Positions 23,868-34,439 of a DNA stretch of 64,000 nt are shown here, one piece after another. The stretch covers positions 33,492,267-33,556,266 of the forward strand of contig OY540809.1 of the NCBI GenBank assembly GCA_961205875.1, given 5' to 3'. A program made the position numbers and the translations under genes. This stretch comes from Sialis fuliginosa. Taxonomy: Eukaryota; Arthropoda; Insecta; Megaloptera; Sialidae. The number at the start of each line of letters is the position of its first letter. The first letter of the stretch is position 1. The notes under the pieces were generated by a model that was given only the letters and a program-made list of their open reading frames with translations, had not been told where the DNA came from and searched no databases.

Positions 23868-24280
23868 CAGGCCCGGATTTAGAAATTTGCCGCCCCTAGG
23901 CAGTTGCGAAAATTGCCGACCCCCTCCCCCCCTCGAAACTAACAGTTTAAGTCATAGATGTCAAAATATAAAACTCAGGATCTTTTTTTTTTTGGTTGCG
24001 TCAGTTTCAAATTTTATAAAGTTACATTAGGAAACATAAAAACTAAAAATTGAAGACCTTTTTTTTAGTCATGCTTGAGTTACATGTATAGAGAAATTAT
24101 TGCTTATGTGTTGAAATTTTTACGTCTCGATTTTCGGATGGCAAACTCATCGATAATGGAATCAAATTCAATTCCCACGAATATAACAAGTTTTCAAAGT
24201 TTCCACCAAAATTTGCCGCCCTTCAATTCTTGCCGCCCTAGGCAGTTGCCTACTCTGCTTGCATGGTAAATCCGGGCCTG
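23868..24280. mobile_element. Non-autonomous hAT-like element with perfect 8-bp target duplication
   Basis: The ends CAGGCCCGGATTTA and TAAATCCGGGCCTG are perfect 14-bp inverted repeats. The element is flanked by CATATAAT on both sides (23860-23867 and 24281-24288), an exact 8-bp duplication as made by hAT transposases. Subterminal TTGCCGCCCNTAGGCAGTTGC blocks recur near both ends (23887 and 24229), as inner inverted or direct repeats. It is 413 bp long and encodes no transposase. Confidence 0.92.
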
Positions 24281-24421
24281 CATATAATTTAGTTGCTCTT
24301 TAAAATATGTAAATGAATGACTTTTATAAATTCTATGTAAGATAGTTTATCATCGCAAGTTATGATTTTGCACCAGCTCTGTCGTGAAAGAAGATAATTA
24401 TTTTAATTAAATAGTTACTTT

Positions 24422-24582
24422 CAATAATAATAATTCTCTATCATATATACTAGCTAATTTTAAAATTTGCATAAAAAAAACCTTTTATTTGAGATAGTAA
24501 TTATTTTTATATTAATTTTTAGAGATTTTTTATGCAAATTATATAATAAGCTAGTATATATGATAAATAATTATTATTATTC
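24422..24582. repeat. Small palindrome, MITE-like
   Basis: AATAATAATAATTCTCTATCATATATACTAGCT pairs with AGCTAGTATATATGATAAATAATTATTATTATT. The inner part (TTTGCATAAAAAAA / TTTTTTATGCAAA) also pairs. No target duplication is clear. Confidence 0.6.
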
Positions 24583-25029
24583 AAATTAATTAAAATAAAT
24601 ATCAATAATGGTTACCTATATATATATATAGGGCTTCTAAGGTAAGACAAGGTTCTATAAATTTTTATGCGACTTTAGGATTTACGGGTTTGTAACAGAT
24701 TTCTAGAACTCATTTTCGCCTTAAACATCGAATAAGCGGACAAAACTGCTATGCTTAGGTCTGAAATGAGTTTTGTTTAACATACAATCTCCATTGCTAC
24801 AAAAACTATTTACACCTAGAAATCTTAGTTTAAAGCACTTAAGTTCAATCAAGGTTTTATATTTCGACTCGGGATACTTAAAGATAATCTAGTAAGAATT
24901 GTTGGGGCCGACACAATTTGTGGGCTCCTTGTTCAATTTAGTTCGTCAATAGCTTCTGCCGAATCGAGTAAAGAGATTTCAAAGATACAAAGTCGAATAT
25001 TTATAGTTGAGTATGTTTACACTGTTTCT

Positions 25030-25395
25030 TATTAATATGAAGAGTGAATAATTGCAATACAAGTGAGTTCACTCTCAGTATTACGTATATGAAAGTCCCA
25101 TGGTACCTATGGCAAACACGCACACTGTTCAATTTCTGTAATACGTTTAAGAAAGTTCACCCTTCTACGATTTGTCATATTTGAGTTACAGTGGTTACAG
25201 ACAGACAAACATACACACAGACATCATGGCGAAAATAATCAGAATGGATTCAGGGAAGGTCAAAATGGATAACTCATAACATGAAAATTCGGGTTTCGAA
25301 AAAAATCGGCTTCACTATATTTCATAATATATATCAAAGTAATTATACTATTGTATATTTCATATACATACATGATATAAGAAAGTAAAAATATT
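25030..25395 (+). repeat. Dispersed repeat, family B, copy 2
   Basis: It has the same blocks, in the same order and strand, as 9780-10320: GGCAAACACGCACACTGTTC, TTCACCCTTCTACGATTTGT, GACATCATGGCGAAAATAAT and TTCGAAAAAAATCGGCTTCA. A GACAGACAAACATACACACA run precedes the core. No coding region is present. Confidence 0.65.
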
Positions 25396-26100
25396 TGTTG
25401 AAAAAATTGGTGAAAGATTACATTACTATGGTACCGTTACCATAATAATGTAAGAGGTTTTTTTTACTCTACGTTGATCTTTAATCACTGCATAAACCAA
25501 GTTCTAGAATGGCAAATTTTAATTTCAGATCTGCGTACTAAAATAACTCTTGGTTTGTAGAAAAACTTGTCAGATAAAAGTTTGAATGGGGCAATATCTA
25601 TAAATATTTAATAAAACTTTAACAACAAATGCTTTTTACACTTGTGATTTTAAAACAACATCCTTTCTTTTATATCGTTTTTTTAATTTTATATTTTTAC
25701 GTTTAATCAGACCCCAAAAAATAGTTTCGCATTTAAAACATTTGATTTAGAAAACAAGGGACAATTATTTTATATATTTATGGCGGATATTTACTCTGTC
25801 TACAATCACTATATGAATATGATTAGGTGAATATGACTGTAGGAGATATAATTATAACTAACGTAATCATATAAGTTTAATATGAAGATAGTCATAGTAC
25901 TCTGCAAATCGCAGAATAATTCTGAAACATTGAATGAATAAATTACATGATAGGTTATGTTATTTAAAATTTCATTAACGTTCGTTAGAAACATTCTAGC
26001 AAAAAGTAAAACCAGAAAAAATGCTACTTACTTGTGAATACTTCAATGTATTCATAAAATTTTCACTCTTTTAGTTTATTTATAACAAAATTATCCATAA
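25396..26100. other. AT-rich intronic stretch
   Basis: No gene is seen. The minus-strand open frame at 25809-25994 is low-complexity. Confidence 0.4.
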
Positions 26101-26106
26101 CTACAC

Positions 26107-26343
26107 GGATAGAAAAGTTGACTTGGGCCAAGAAATCCTTGTTTTTTATATAACGAAAACAATATTTTCCTAATTTAAGAATATACTCTTAATCCAGAAA
26201 ATTGTTGTTTCTCTTTAAAGAAATATTGTTGAACGAAAACAATAATATACTTGGATTAAGAATACATTCTTATATTAAGAAAATATTGTTTTCGTTATAC
26301 ATATATAAAACAAGATTTTCTTGGCCCAAGTCACTTTTCTACC
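26107..26343. repeat. Foldback MITE of about 237 bp
   Basis: GATAGAAAAGTTGACTTGGG pairs with CCCAAGTCACTTTTCTACC, and the arms keep pairing inward (AACGAAAACAATATTTTC / GAAAATATTGTTTTCGTT; TTAAGAATATACTCTTAATCC / GGATTAAGAATACATTCTTA). It sits directly beside the larger palindrome starting at 26350. Confidence 0.75.
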
Positions 26344-26349
26344 TATATA

Positions 26350-27521
26350 CAGGATGATTCAGTACTGTCGTGCCAAACTTGAACGGTATATCGAGAAAAA
26401 TATTTTAAGCAAAAAACATTATATAAACATATGTCCGGTTTGTCATGAGGGGGCTACAGCCCTCCAAAAATTTTACTCAAAATTAGTTTTTATTTAATAT
26501 CTTGAGAACCCATTGTACTAGAGTTATGAAATTAGATACAGGGTTTAGTATTAATAAGTGTTATCGATATCCAGTATCAACCAATAGTAATTTTGACCAG
26601 GGTTGTATGGGTCCAGGAGGCCCGTCGATGTTTATCCAGTATTTTTTGTTCTTCAATTTTTTCCTGAGTTGAAAATTTGAATAAGACTGTATGAGACAAA
26701 ATACACAAAAATATACTTTGCTCATTTATCATAGGATAAACCGTTTACGTGCAATATCGATACAAAAGAAAGCATGCAGAATTTTACTTAATACGGATGC
26801 TTCACATTAAACAAAATAAATCTATATTCCTGTTCTTTGATTAAAGGTAAGAAAAAAGTTCATGTACATATATCACCTAATACTTGTCCTCTTAGACCTA
26901 TAGCCAGTTCTATTAATGTTGCAAGTAATTTACTAACATAACTAGAAAGCGATACTTTAAATGGCTATTTGTTGATAAGGATGAATTTTTGGAGGTATAT
27001 ATTTTTTTATTATGTCTTATTTTTTATCATAGAACAAGAATATAAAAATATTTTTTGTAATTTGAAGCATCCGTATTAAGTAAAATTCAGTATCCTTTCT
27101 TTTGCATCCATATTTCTCGTAAACGGTTTATCCTATGATAAATGAGCAAAGTATATTTTTGTGTATTTTGTCTCATATAGTCTTATTCAAAAGTCTAATA
27201 CAGGAAAAAATTAAAGAACAAAAAAATATTAGATAAAAATCGATGGGCCCACTGGCCCCATACAGTCCTGTTCTAAATTAAAATTGCTCAATACTGGAAA
27301 TCGATAACACTTATTAATACTAAACCCTGTATCAAATTTCATAACTTTAGCACAATAGGGTCTCCAGATATTAAATAAAAACTAATTTTGAATAAAATCT
27401 TTGGAAGGTTGTAGTCCCCTCACGAAAAATTTTCGGACACATGTTGATATAATGTTTCTTGCTTAAAATATTTTTCTTAATTTACTGTTCAAGTTTGGCA
27501 CGACAGCGCTGAATCATTCTG
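26350..27521. mobile_element. Palindromic element of 1.17 kb, TA-type ends
   Basis: The ends are CAGGATGATTCAG (left) and CTGAATCATTCTG (right), flanked by TATATA on the left and TATATA on the right, as for TA-targeting Tc1/mariner-like elements. The arms pair over several hundred bases: ACTTGAACGGTATATCGAG / TACTGTTCAAGTTTGGCACG; CCAGGAGGCCCGTCGATG / CGATGGGCCCACTGG. The inner loop near 26830-27000 is unpaired. Fragments of one arm occur at 18190-18345 and 35040-35160. It has no coding content. Confidence 0.8.
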
Positions 27522-27529
27522 TATATAAT

Positions 27530-27855
27530 GTATAATTTTAATTAATAAATGATTGTTAGACAACTTTCACTTCAAGGACACTGTGAATCGCACGCGTTAC
27601 AGAGATACAGCGTGAATATAGCTACAGCAGAGATGTAATGATATTACTATGTCTCTCAAAGTTAAATGTATATGAAAATATTATTAATATATTATATATA
27701 TTATAGTTATAGTAATATTTTCTGATTATCAGAAACAAAATAAGGTAGTCACATCATTATTCCTAGAGGGAGTATAAAATCATGTTTCTGATGGTATTTA
27801 GACCGTATACAATTTTTCATCGTTCACTATGTGTCGTAGTTTAGATTTACACTCT
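27530..27855. other. Intronic spacer before the Mutator-like element
   Basis: AT-rich sequence with no recognised feature. It separates the 26350-27521 palindrome from the left target duplication of the Mutator-like element. Confidence 0.4.
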
Positions 27856-27864
27856 ATTTAGGTA
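27856..27864 (+). repeat. Left 9-bp target-site duplication ATTTAGGTA
   Basis: ATTTAGGTA here is identical to 32789-32797. It lies exactly outside the terminal CAAGGTTAGTA of the Mutator-like element. A 9-bp duplication is the usual length for Mutator-superfamily insertions. Confidence 0.92.
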
Positions 27865-28395
27865 CAAGGTTAGTATATGTATAGGTTGCCTCATAACTTT
27901 TTGACCAATCAGCGGCTGCGTGTGATGACGTCACCCTGAGGAACCTTTAAACGTTGTTTCATATATTAAGTTTTTTTTCAAATTATTTCGAATTTTTGGA
28001 TATTTGTATTTAAAAAAAGTAAATATTATTGTTTATTACAGAAGCACAAATTATTACATATAATATTTCTTCATAAAAACTTTAAAATGATGTCAGAAAT
28101 CAATGCTTAAAGAAAATACATTTCTTGGTTACACATAAAAAAAACACTTGTTTAAAACTATAATTTATAATAATAAAATAATAAAAATTTAGATTTAAAA
28201 CTCAGTACACTGTCAATATCAAATGTAAATATTTAAAAACAACTTACAATAAATCAGCTTAACGTAGTTCCAGCGTGGTATAGTATAATCAGACAATTTA
28301 CTATAGATAAAAATTTAGAAGCCTCGGCACACAGACATTCACACATACAATTACATATGGTTAGTTTCAGTGATCTGGCAACGTTGCTCTGAGTG
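27865..28395 (+). repeat. Left long terminal inverted region of the MULE
   Basis: Outer part: CAAGGTTAGTA then ATAGGTTGCCTCATAACT. Inner blocks: TAGTTCCAGCG near 28265 and GATCTGGCAACGTTGCTCTG at 28372. Pairing with the right end is patchy, with an A/T-rich unpaired middle (about 27960-28255). The promoter of the transposase gene must lie in or just after this region, since the start codon is at 28481; no clear TATA box is seen. Confidence 0.7.
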
Positions 28396-28480
28396 TTTAT
28401 GTATTTTTGTTTATGGTCTCAGTATGTACAAATAGTATCGCGTTTTAAAATAATATAGTACCTATTACTTAATTAAAAAG

Positions 28481-31400
28481 ATGCCCAAGCAATTACGGCA
28501 CAAAGGTCAATTTATAAAAAATAAAAATTTATCTAAAAAATTGTTTTTTAATTCTGATATGAAAAAGGCCAAAGAAAAAAAAAAAGAGTTAACTGAAAAT
28601 AATAAAGGCATGAGTCCTAACCTAGAAGGTAGGCGCATTGTTGAATACTCAGAGCTTGGTAAAAATTTAAAGTGTTTTAAATGTCGACAAGTGTTGAGTT
28701 TAGAAAATATTGAAAAAGAACAACTTCGTGGTCTACATTCACAATTATGGATAAAATGTGAAAATTGTTTTTGTGTCACTCAAGTTATGACAGGAAAAGT
28801 GCATGACGGAAATAAAAATTCCAAGGTCTTTGATGTGAATTCAAAAATTGTACTTGGTAAGTTAGTGTCAATAAATAAGTACAATATATGTTACTAATTA
28901 AAAAAAGATTTACAAATATTTATAAAAAACTAATCAAAAATTTTTATTTTAGGTGCGGTACATGCAGGTGTTGGTCATACAGCTTTGAATAAAATTTTAG
29001 CATGTCTTAATGTACCGCAAATCTCTGACACTTTATTCAAGCGATATGAGAGAGAAGTGGGTCCAGCCATCGAAAAAGCTGCTGAGGAAAGCTGCAAAAA
29101 AGCAGCTCAAGAAGAACGACACTTAATAATAGAAAATATTGATAAATTGTGCGAAGAATTGTAAGAATAACTTTACTTATCAATTCTAATTAATAATCAT
29201 GTAGAATTCATTGCAATTCATTAATTTCCTGAGCTGAAATTATCTTTAATATTTTTTATTGAATTATTGTTCATCAGTCTTAGATATAACTAATTGTACA
29301 TAAAATCAAAGTGACATTTTTTTGTCAACGACATTGTTTATAGATTTTTTAAATATTATTACTTGATGTCAATACTGTATTTGATAAATTACCGAAAGTG
29401 TCGATCAGGAATATTAATTATCAATTTTTTATTTAAAATTTTTTGAATTGTAAATGTTTTAATGAATATTTTAGAATTTTTTACTTAAAATTTTTTGAAT
29501 TATAAATGTTTTAATAAATTTTATAATTTTTTATGGTAAATTTTTTGAATTGTAAATGTTTTAATGAATTTTATAATTTTTTACTGAAAATTTATTGAAT
29601 TGTAAATATTGTAATGAATTTTATAATTTTTTATCTGAATGGATTTGTCTGCGTTGAGAAGGAAAGAACATAATGTATTGTAATGTAATTCTGATGATTG
29701 AATCGAATTTTTTTTTCATCAATTTAATAAATATAAATAATACTACAACAATGAATAAATTCTTGTTATTTTGAATCCATCCTAATTAACATAATTTAAT
29801 ATTTCCAGACCTCAAGAAATTGTTGAAGAGATTTATCCTCATCTTAATAATCTTAGATCAAATAACCCTCCAGAACAAAATTTGGTATCCGATAATTTAG
29901 ATGAAGCAGCGCATTCAAAAATTTTTGATTCCAGTATTGGTGAAATAATCAACATCGTAGTTTCTTACGACATGGGCTGGAGTAAGCGTGGCAATGGGCG
30001 AAGCTATGATAGCTTGAATGGCTATGGATGTATCATAGGGTTTCTTAGCGGCAAAATTTTGGATTATGGAACTCGTAATCGTAAATGTAAGCTATGCACC
30101 AATGGCCATCCTAAGACCGATCACGACTGCCGTGAAAATTTTCATGGTAGTGCAAAAGCTATGGAACCTAATGTTGGAGCGGCTTTAGTAAATGACAGTA
30201 AGATTTTAAAAAGCACAGGATTGAGCGTGCGAGTTGTCGTTGGTGACGAAGATAGTTCAACCATCGCATCTGTGCGTCGTGGGACAATTAATAAAATATT
30301 TAAATTAAGTGACAAAAACCACTTGCAAAAATCATTTCAAAGCGACCTTTATAAACTTAAGCCAAAGTACAAAGAACTAGCAAGAAAAAACACTATTCCT
30401 CATTTGAAAAAGTGTTTTAATTATGCTATTTCTCAAAATAAAACTCGGAGCTCTAAATTAGCAAGTATTTTGAAAAGTATTCCTGATCACTTTTTTAACC
30501 ATCACGAAAACTGTGGAGATTGGTGTAAACGTGGAGCGTTTAACGATACATCTAGCCAAAAGGTTGTCCTGAAAGATCCTGAGCTTTACACTCATTTGTA
30601 TAATCTCTTTGGCAAATATGCTAATAATGCTCACAAAATCGCTTTCGCTGCTTCAAGTCAAGCTAATGAGAGCGTTAACAATATAATGGCTCACAAAGCT
30701 CCAAAAAGTCTGTGTTACTCGATGAGCGAGTCAAGTGATTACCGCTATGCAAGTGCTGTGTGTAGCAAAAATGATGGTGAGAGTCATTTACTTGAGGTTT
30801 ATAAAATTTTAACTTTGTCACCAGGAAAAAATACAGAATTATATACCTCCAGGTACGACAAGAAACGACGGGATAGAGCTAAAAAAGCTAAATTGCTCTC
30901 AGCTAAAGTACGCCGGAATCTTCTGGCAGAAAACAGAGAAAAACTACGTAAGAAAAACGAGAAGACAGAAGGTTTGCAATATGAATCAAACTGCGGTTTG
31001 AGTAATGACAATAATATTAATGAAGTTGTTGACGCTAACATAGCATCAATTTGTCAAGATAATTTCCTAATAACTTTAGACAACTGTGATATAGTTTACT
31101 TTGACTTGGAAACATCAGGTTTTGGCAAATCTAACGAGATTCTGCAAATTGCAGCAATGTATGAAGAACACGAGTTCAGTATTTATATTAATCCAACCAA
31201 AGAAATCTCTTCAGAAGCATCACTTCATACTGGATTACGAAATATTTCTGGACAATTATACTTGCGTGATAAGAAAGTTGAAACAGTTCCCCTGAAAGAT
31301 GCATTGTCATCATTTTTAAAATTTTTAGATTTATCACCAAAACCTTGTGTGTTAGTTGCACATAATTCATCGTTTGATTCGTCATTTTTTATACGAGCTG

Positions 31401-31927
31401 TTGTACAGTGTAATATGATTTTAGAATTTAAAAAAATTGCAGGGTTTAGTGACTCATTGTCGTTATTTAAAAAAAGACTCGCTACTAGGAAAGGTCCAGG
31501 TCAATTTAAACTTGGCACTTTAGCTAAGGACTTTTTGAAAATTGAATCAACCGAAAACTTTCATGAAGCTCTTTATGATGTAAAAGTTTTGAAACAACTA
31601 GCATTGTCTGTTTTAAATATTGAAGAAATTTACAACAATACTAAGTCATGGGCATCATTATTGACTCATACACGGGAAGAGGAAAAGTCGAAAATTATGC
31701 TGCTGCAATTAAAGCCCTTAAAAACTGTTCTAACACCTGGTATTCTTAAGAAAATGGCAATTGCAAAAATGACGTATGAGTTACTTACAACTACGTTCAA
31801 TCATCTTGGAGAAAATGGCATTGTTGATTTAATGTCAAGTAAATTAGAAAATGGAAAACCTACAGTGACCAAAAATAAGAGAATAATTAATACACTTATT
31901 AATTTTTTAAAACCAAAAATTGAGTAA
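28481..31927 (+). CDS. Mutator-like transposase fused to a DEDDh 3'-5' exonuclease (900 aa, 3 exons)
   Basis: Exons are 28481-28856, 28953-29160 and 29809-31927, with GT-AG introns of 96 and 648 bp in phases 1 and 2. The spliced frame is open for 900 codons. Residues 65-96 form a zinc ribbon (CFKC..CENC). Exon 2 encodes AVHAGVGHTALNKIL, a conserved stretch of insect Mutator-like transposases. The DDE core follows: VVSYDMGWSKRG (D249), a Cys/His cluster CKLC..H..HDC (288-302), VVVGDEDSSTIASVRR (D341) and ANESVNNI (E482). A basic linker (about 540-580) leads to a DnaQ/TREX-type fold: VYFDLETSG (D627, E629), AHNSSFDSSFF (D718) and HEALYDVKVL (H780, D785), the complete DEDDh set. The protein would cut and join element ends and could trim DNA or RNA 3' ends. 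The catalytic roles are inferred from motifs. An ATTAAA signal lies at 32025-32030. Confidence 0.9.
29432..29635 (+). repeat. Tandem repeat, four units of about 50 bp, in transposase intron 2
   Basis: The unit reads approximately AAATTTTTTGAATTGTAAAT then GTTTTAATGAATTTTATAAT and TTTTTTA, repeated four times with small differences. It lies wholly inside the 648-bp intron of the transposase gene. Confidence 0.8.
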
Positions 31928-32024
31928 AATAAGTTATTTATTTATTTACGACCCAAAGTTTATTTTAAAGTTATGTAACTTATGTTACATTTTTATTTAA
32001 ATATATTTAAATATTTATATCGTC

Positions 32025-32030
32025 ATTAAA
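32025..32030 (+). terminator. Possible polyadenylation signal ATTAAA
   Basis: ATTAAA lies about 100 bp after the transposase stop codon and is followed by T-rich sequence. It is the common variant of AATAAA. No transcript evidence is available. Confidence 0.4.
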
Positions 32031-32241
32031 GTTTTATGTTCTAACTTTGTGTTAATTTTTTTATATAAAATATATAAGTTTCAAAGATATAAGAAGTATC
32101 ATTTATTTATTTACTTATTTATTTAATCGTTTTTTTATTTACAACTAATTTAAATGATGATTTTAATATGTTAGTAACGCCGCTGAATTTTACTAAAATC
32201 GTGAAAGATTTGAATTTCCCGCTTTTTATTCTACACTATTT

Positions 32242-32788
32242 CAGAGAGCGTTGCGCACAGCGTTGCCAGATCACTATAATCTGTTGAGTGAACAGGTTGG
32301 AAATGGATCGAAAATTAATTTTTTTAATTATTACATCTTGATAATAAAACGGCGAGGTGCTATTTTTATTTTTTTAACTTATTCGAAAATCATTTCTCAA
32401 CACTCTCCTAGTTTTTTTTCCAATTCTGTCGAGTGAATTTTTTAATATAATAAAAAATAGTTGGAGAGACCGGACATTTTACATGCTTTAAATGGGACAT
32501 GACCCTCAAAATCGCGAACTTTGTCTTTAAATATCTCGCGATCTAAACGGCCAAAAATTATGAAATTTTAGGAATTCATAAATAAAGCTGTTATAAACCC
32601 GAGAAAAAAAATTCGGCCAAATCTGTCGAAAAGTGATTTCATGCTGGAACTACCTTAACTAAAATAAAGAGTAAATATAGTTTGACAGCCATTTATAATG
32701 TCAAAGAGTTCCTCACGATGACGCGTTCTCCCCTCTCATGCCACTCCCCGCCAGAGTTATGAGGCAACCTATTACTTTACTAACCTTG
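32242..32788 (-). repeat. Right long terminal inverted region of the MULE
   Basis: It starts CAGAGAGCGTTGCGC then AGCGTTGCCAGATCACT, carries ATGCTGGAACTACCTTAACT at 32641, and ends AGTTATGAGGCAACCTATTA, CTTTACTAACCTTG. Each block has an inverted partner in 27865-28395. Confidence 0.7.
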
Positions 32789-32797
32789 ATTTAGGTA
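32789..32797 (+). repeat. Right 9-bp target-site duplication ATTTAGGTA
   Basis: Identical to 27856-27864. Together the two copies fix the element ends to the base. Confidence 0.92.
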
Positions 32798-32799
32798 TA

Positions 32800-33430
32800 T
32801 ATAGAACTACCTTTATTTCCCCCATTGTCGTGCCGCCACTGTAATCGATAGCCTGTTGCAACTACACTAGTGACATCTGTTGCGGTAGCCTGTATACAAC
32901 ACCGTATCTATTATGCATAGATACGAATGCAGTATTTTGTGTGCATGCAAAGAATACCTTATTCCATATGTTTTATTTGTATGGGGTTCTGAACTTGGGG
33001 TACATCTATCCCCTTGGGGTATGCAAAATGTTATCGAGAGACGAAACGTATGTACTTATGTGCATTTATGTTTGGAGGGTGTTTGTAATGTTTTGGTACA
33101 CGTGACTAGGATTAGATAACGGGGACTATATTTTCATTAGGGGTTGGTTTTAAATTTTAATCGGCCTATTTGATCCTGGGTTCTTAGAACCTAACGTGAG
33201 TTATGCTTATAAGGCTTTAGTGATTGTTTGTGACCTAACTCCAGGTCTGGTTTAACATAAACTGGGGTTATAGCTTAAACTGATGGTTTTAGGAAATATT
33301 TTATACGTTAAAGTTAAATAATTCGGGCAAGACATACACTAGTGTATGCCATAAGGGTTCCGAAGTACGTACTACGTGAAATGTTTGGAACTACTACATA
33401 CATGTGCATTTTTAAGTTAAAGTTAAAATA
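32800..33430. other. Intronic stretch, no gene supported
   Basis: It has moderate GC in places. The open frame at 32913-33119 has no recognisable motif. Blocks such as CATAAGGGTTCCGAAGTACG near 33352 resemble decayed non-LTR tails. Confidence 0.35.
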
Positions 33431-33434
33431 TAAA

Positions 33435-34430
33435 AAAGTGTCAAGTTCTATTAATTGAGATCTATATTTTGATATACCAAATGCCTAGATATCAAAATAA
33501 ACAATTCTATGACGCCCCTCCCTATAATTCCAAAATTTAAAATTATAATGTTGATTTTAGTATTTGTCGTTGGTAGTCCCACCAAAACCTCGTTACCAAA
33601 TTTTTTTCAGATTTTTTGAGCCAGTAGTTACAGAGATAGAGGAGGGGGGACAAACTAAAACACTGCTTTTAGACCCCTACAGGCGCCATTTTTGAGTAAG
33701 AAAAAAAATAAAAAATATGGTCATGTTCTACGAATTAAGATGTACATTTTGACATACCACATGCCTAGATATGAAAATAAAAATTTTAAATTCTCTTACA
33801 CCCCTCCCTATTATTCCAAAATTTAAAATTATATTGTTGACTTTAGTATTTGTCGTTGGTATTGGTAGTCCCACCAAAACCTCGTTACCAATTTTTTTTT
33901 AGATTTTTTGAGCCGGTAGTTACAGAGTTAGAGGGGGGGGGGGGGGCAGAATAAAATACTGCTTTTAGCCCCCTACAGGCGCCATTTTTGAGTTAGAAAA
34001 AAAATAAAAAATATGGTCAAATTCTACTAATTGTGATGTACATTTTGGTATACAATTTTTTTGTTTATTTTTGGATTTGCTTTAAAGCACCCTACAGGCA
34101 CAATTTTTGATTTAGAAAAAAAGTAGAAAAAGGGTCAAATTCCGCTTGTTTGGTTATACATTTTAACGTGCCACATACCTTGGTATAAAAAAAATATTTT
34201 TTTTACCTAGCTTTAGCTCCTTATTGCCCCCCCCCCCCCCCTGAAAAATTATTTATTCAATAAATTTGTACATATTTTACTAGAGGGTATCATTTTACAT
34301 GTTCAGTAAAAATTTCAAGTTTCTAGCTTATATAGTTTACGAGCTATTTAGCTTTTGAGTGAAAAGGACGGACGGACGGACGGACGACAATGTGAAATTA
34401 ATAGGGTTTCTTCGGAATCCTAAAAAATGG
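33435..34430 (+). repeat. Tandemly repeated non-LTR-like tail, family E
   Basis: A unit of about 285-295 bp is present as two near-complete copies (33435-33712 and 33713-34010), a truncated third (34011-34165) and a final end piece (to 34430). Unit landmarks are ATGCCTAGATATNAAAATAA, AGTATTTGTCGTTGGTA, AGTCCCACCAAAACCTCGTT and CCCCTACAGGCGCCATTTTTGAG. The last piece ends in GGACGGACGGACGGACGACAA and a GGGTTTCTTCGGAATCCT block, the same finish as 23530-23790. Homopolymers G(14) near 33933 and C(15) near 34227 lie inside. Confidence 0.75.
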
Positions 34431-34439
34431 CTATAAATA

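Larger units (their letters stand above)
27865..32788 (+). mobile_element. Complete Mutator-like element (MULE) carrying a transposase-exonuclease gene
   Basis: The element is 4,924 bp. It begins CAAGGTTAGTA and ends TACTAACCTTG, an 11-bp perfect terminal inverted repeat, and is flanked by the 9-bp duplication ATTTAGGTA. Inverted homology continues inward in blocks: ATAGGTTGCCTCATAACT / AGTTATGAGGCAACCTAT, GATGACGTCACCCTGAGGAAC / GTTCCTCACGATGACGCG, CGTAGTTCCAGCG (28263) / TGCTGGAACTACCTT (32642), and AGTGATCTGGCAACG (28370) / CGTTGCCAGATCACT (32260). The terminal repeats are therefore long and diverged, roughly 530-550 bp. Spacing differs between sides, suggesting an indel in one arm. The only gene, on the plus strand, is open and fully spliceable. 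A perfect duplication plus an intact gene suggests a fairly recent insertion. Confidence 0.92.

Noticed and set aside
31101-31385. Extra frames overlapping the exonuclease region
   Set aside because: Out-of-frame shadows of the 900-aa protein.
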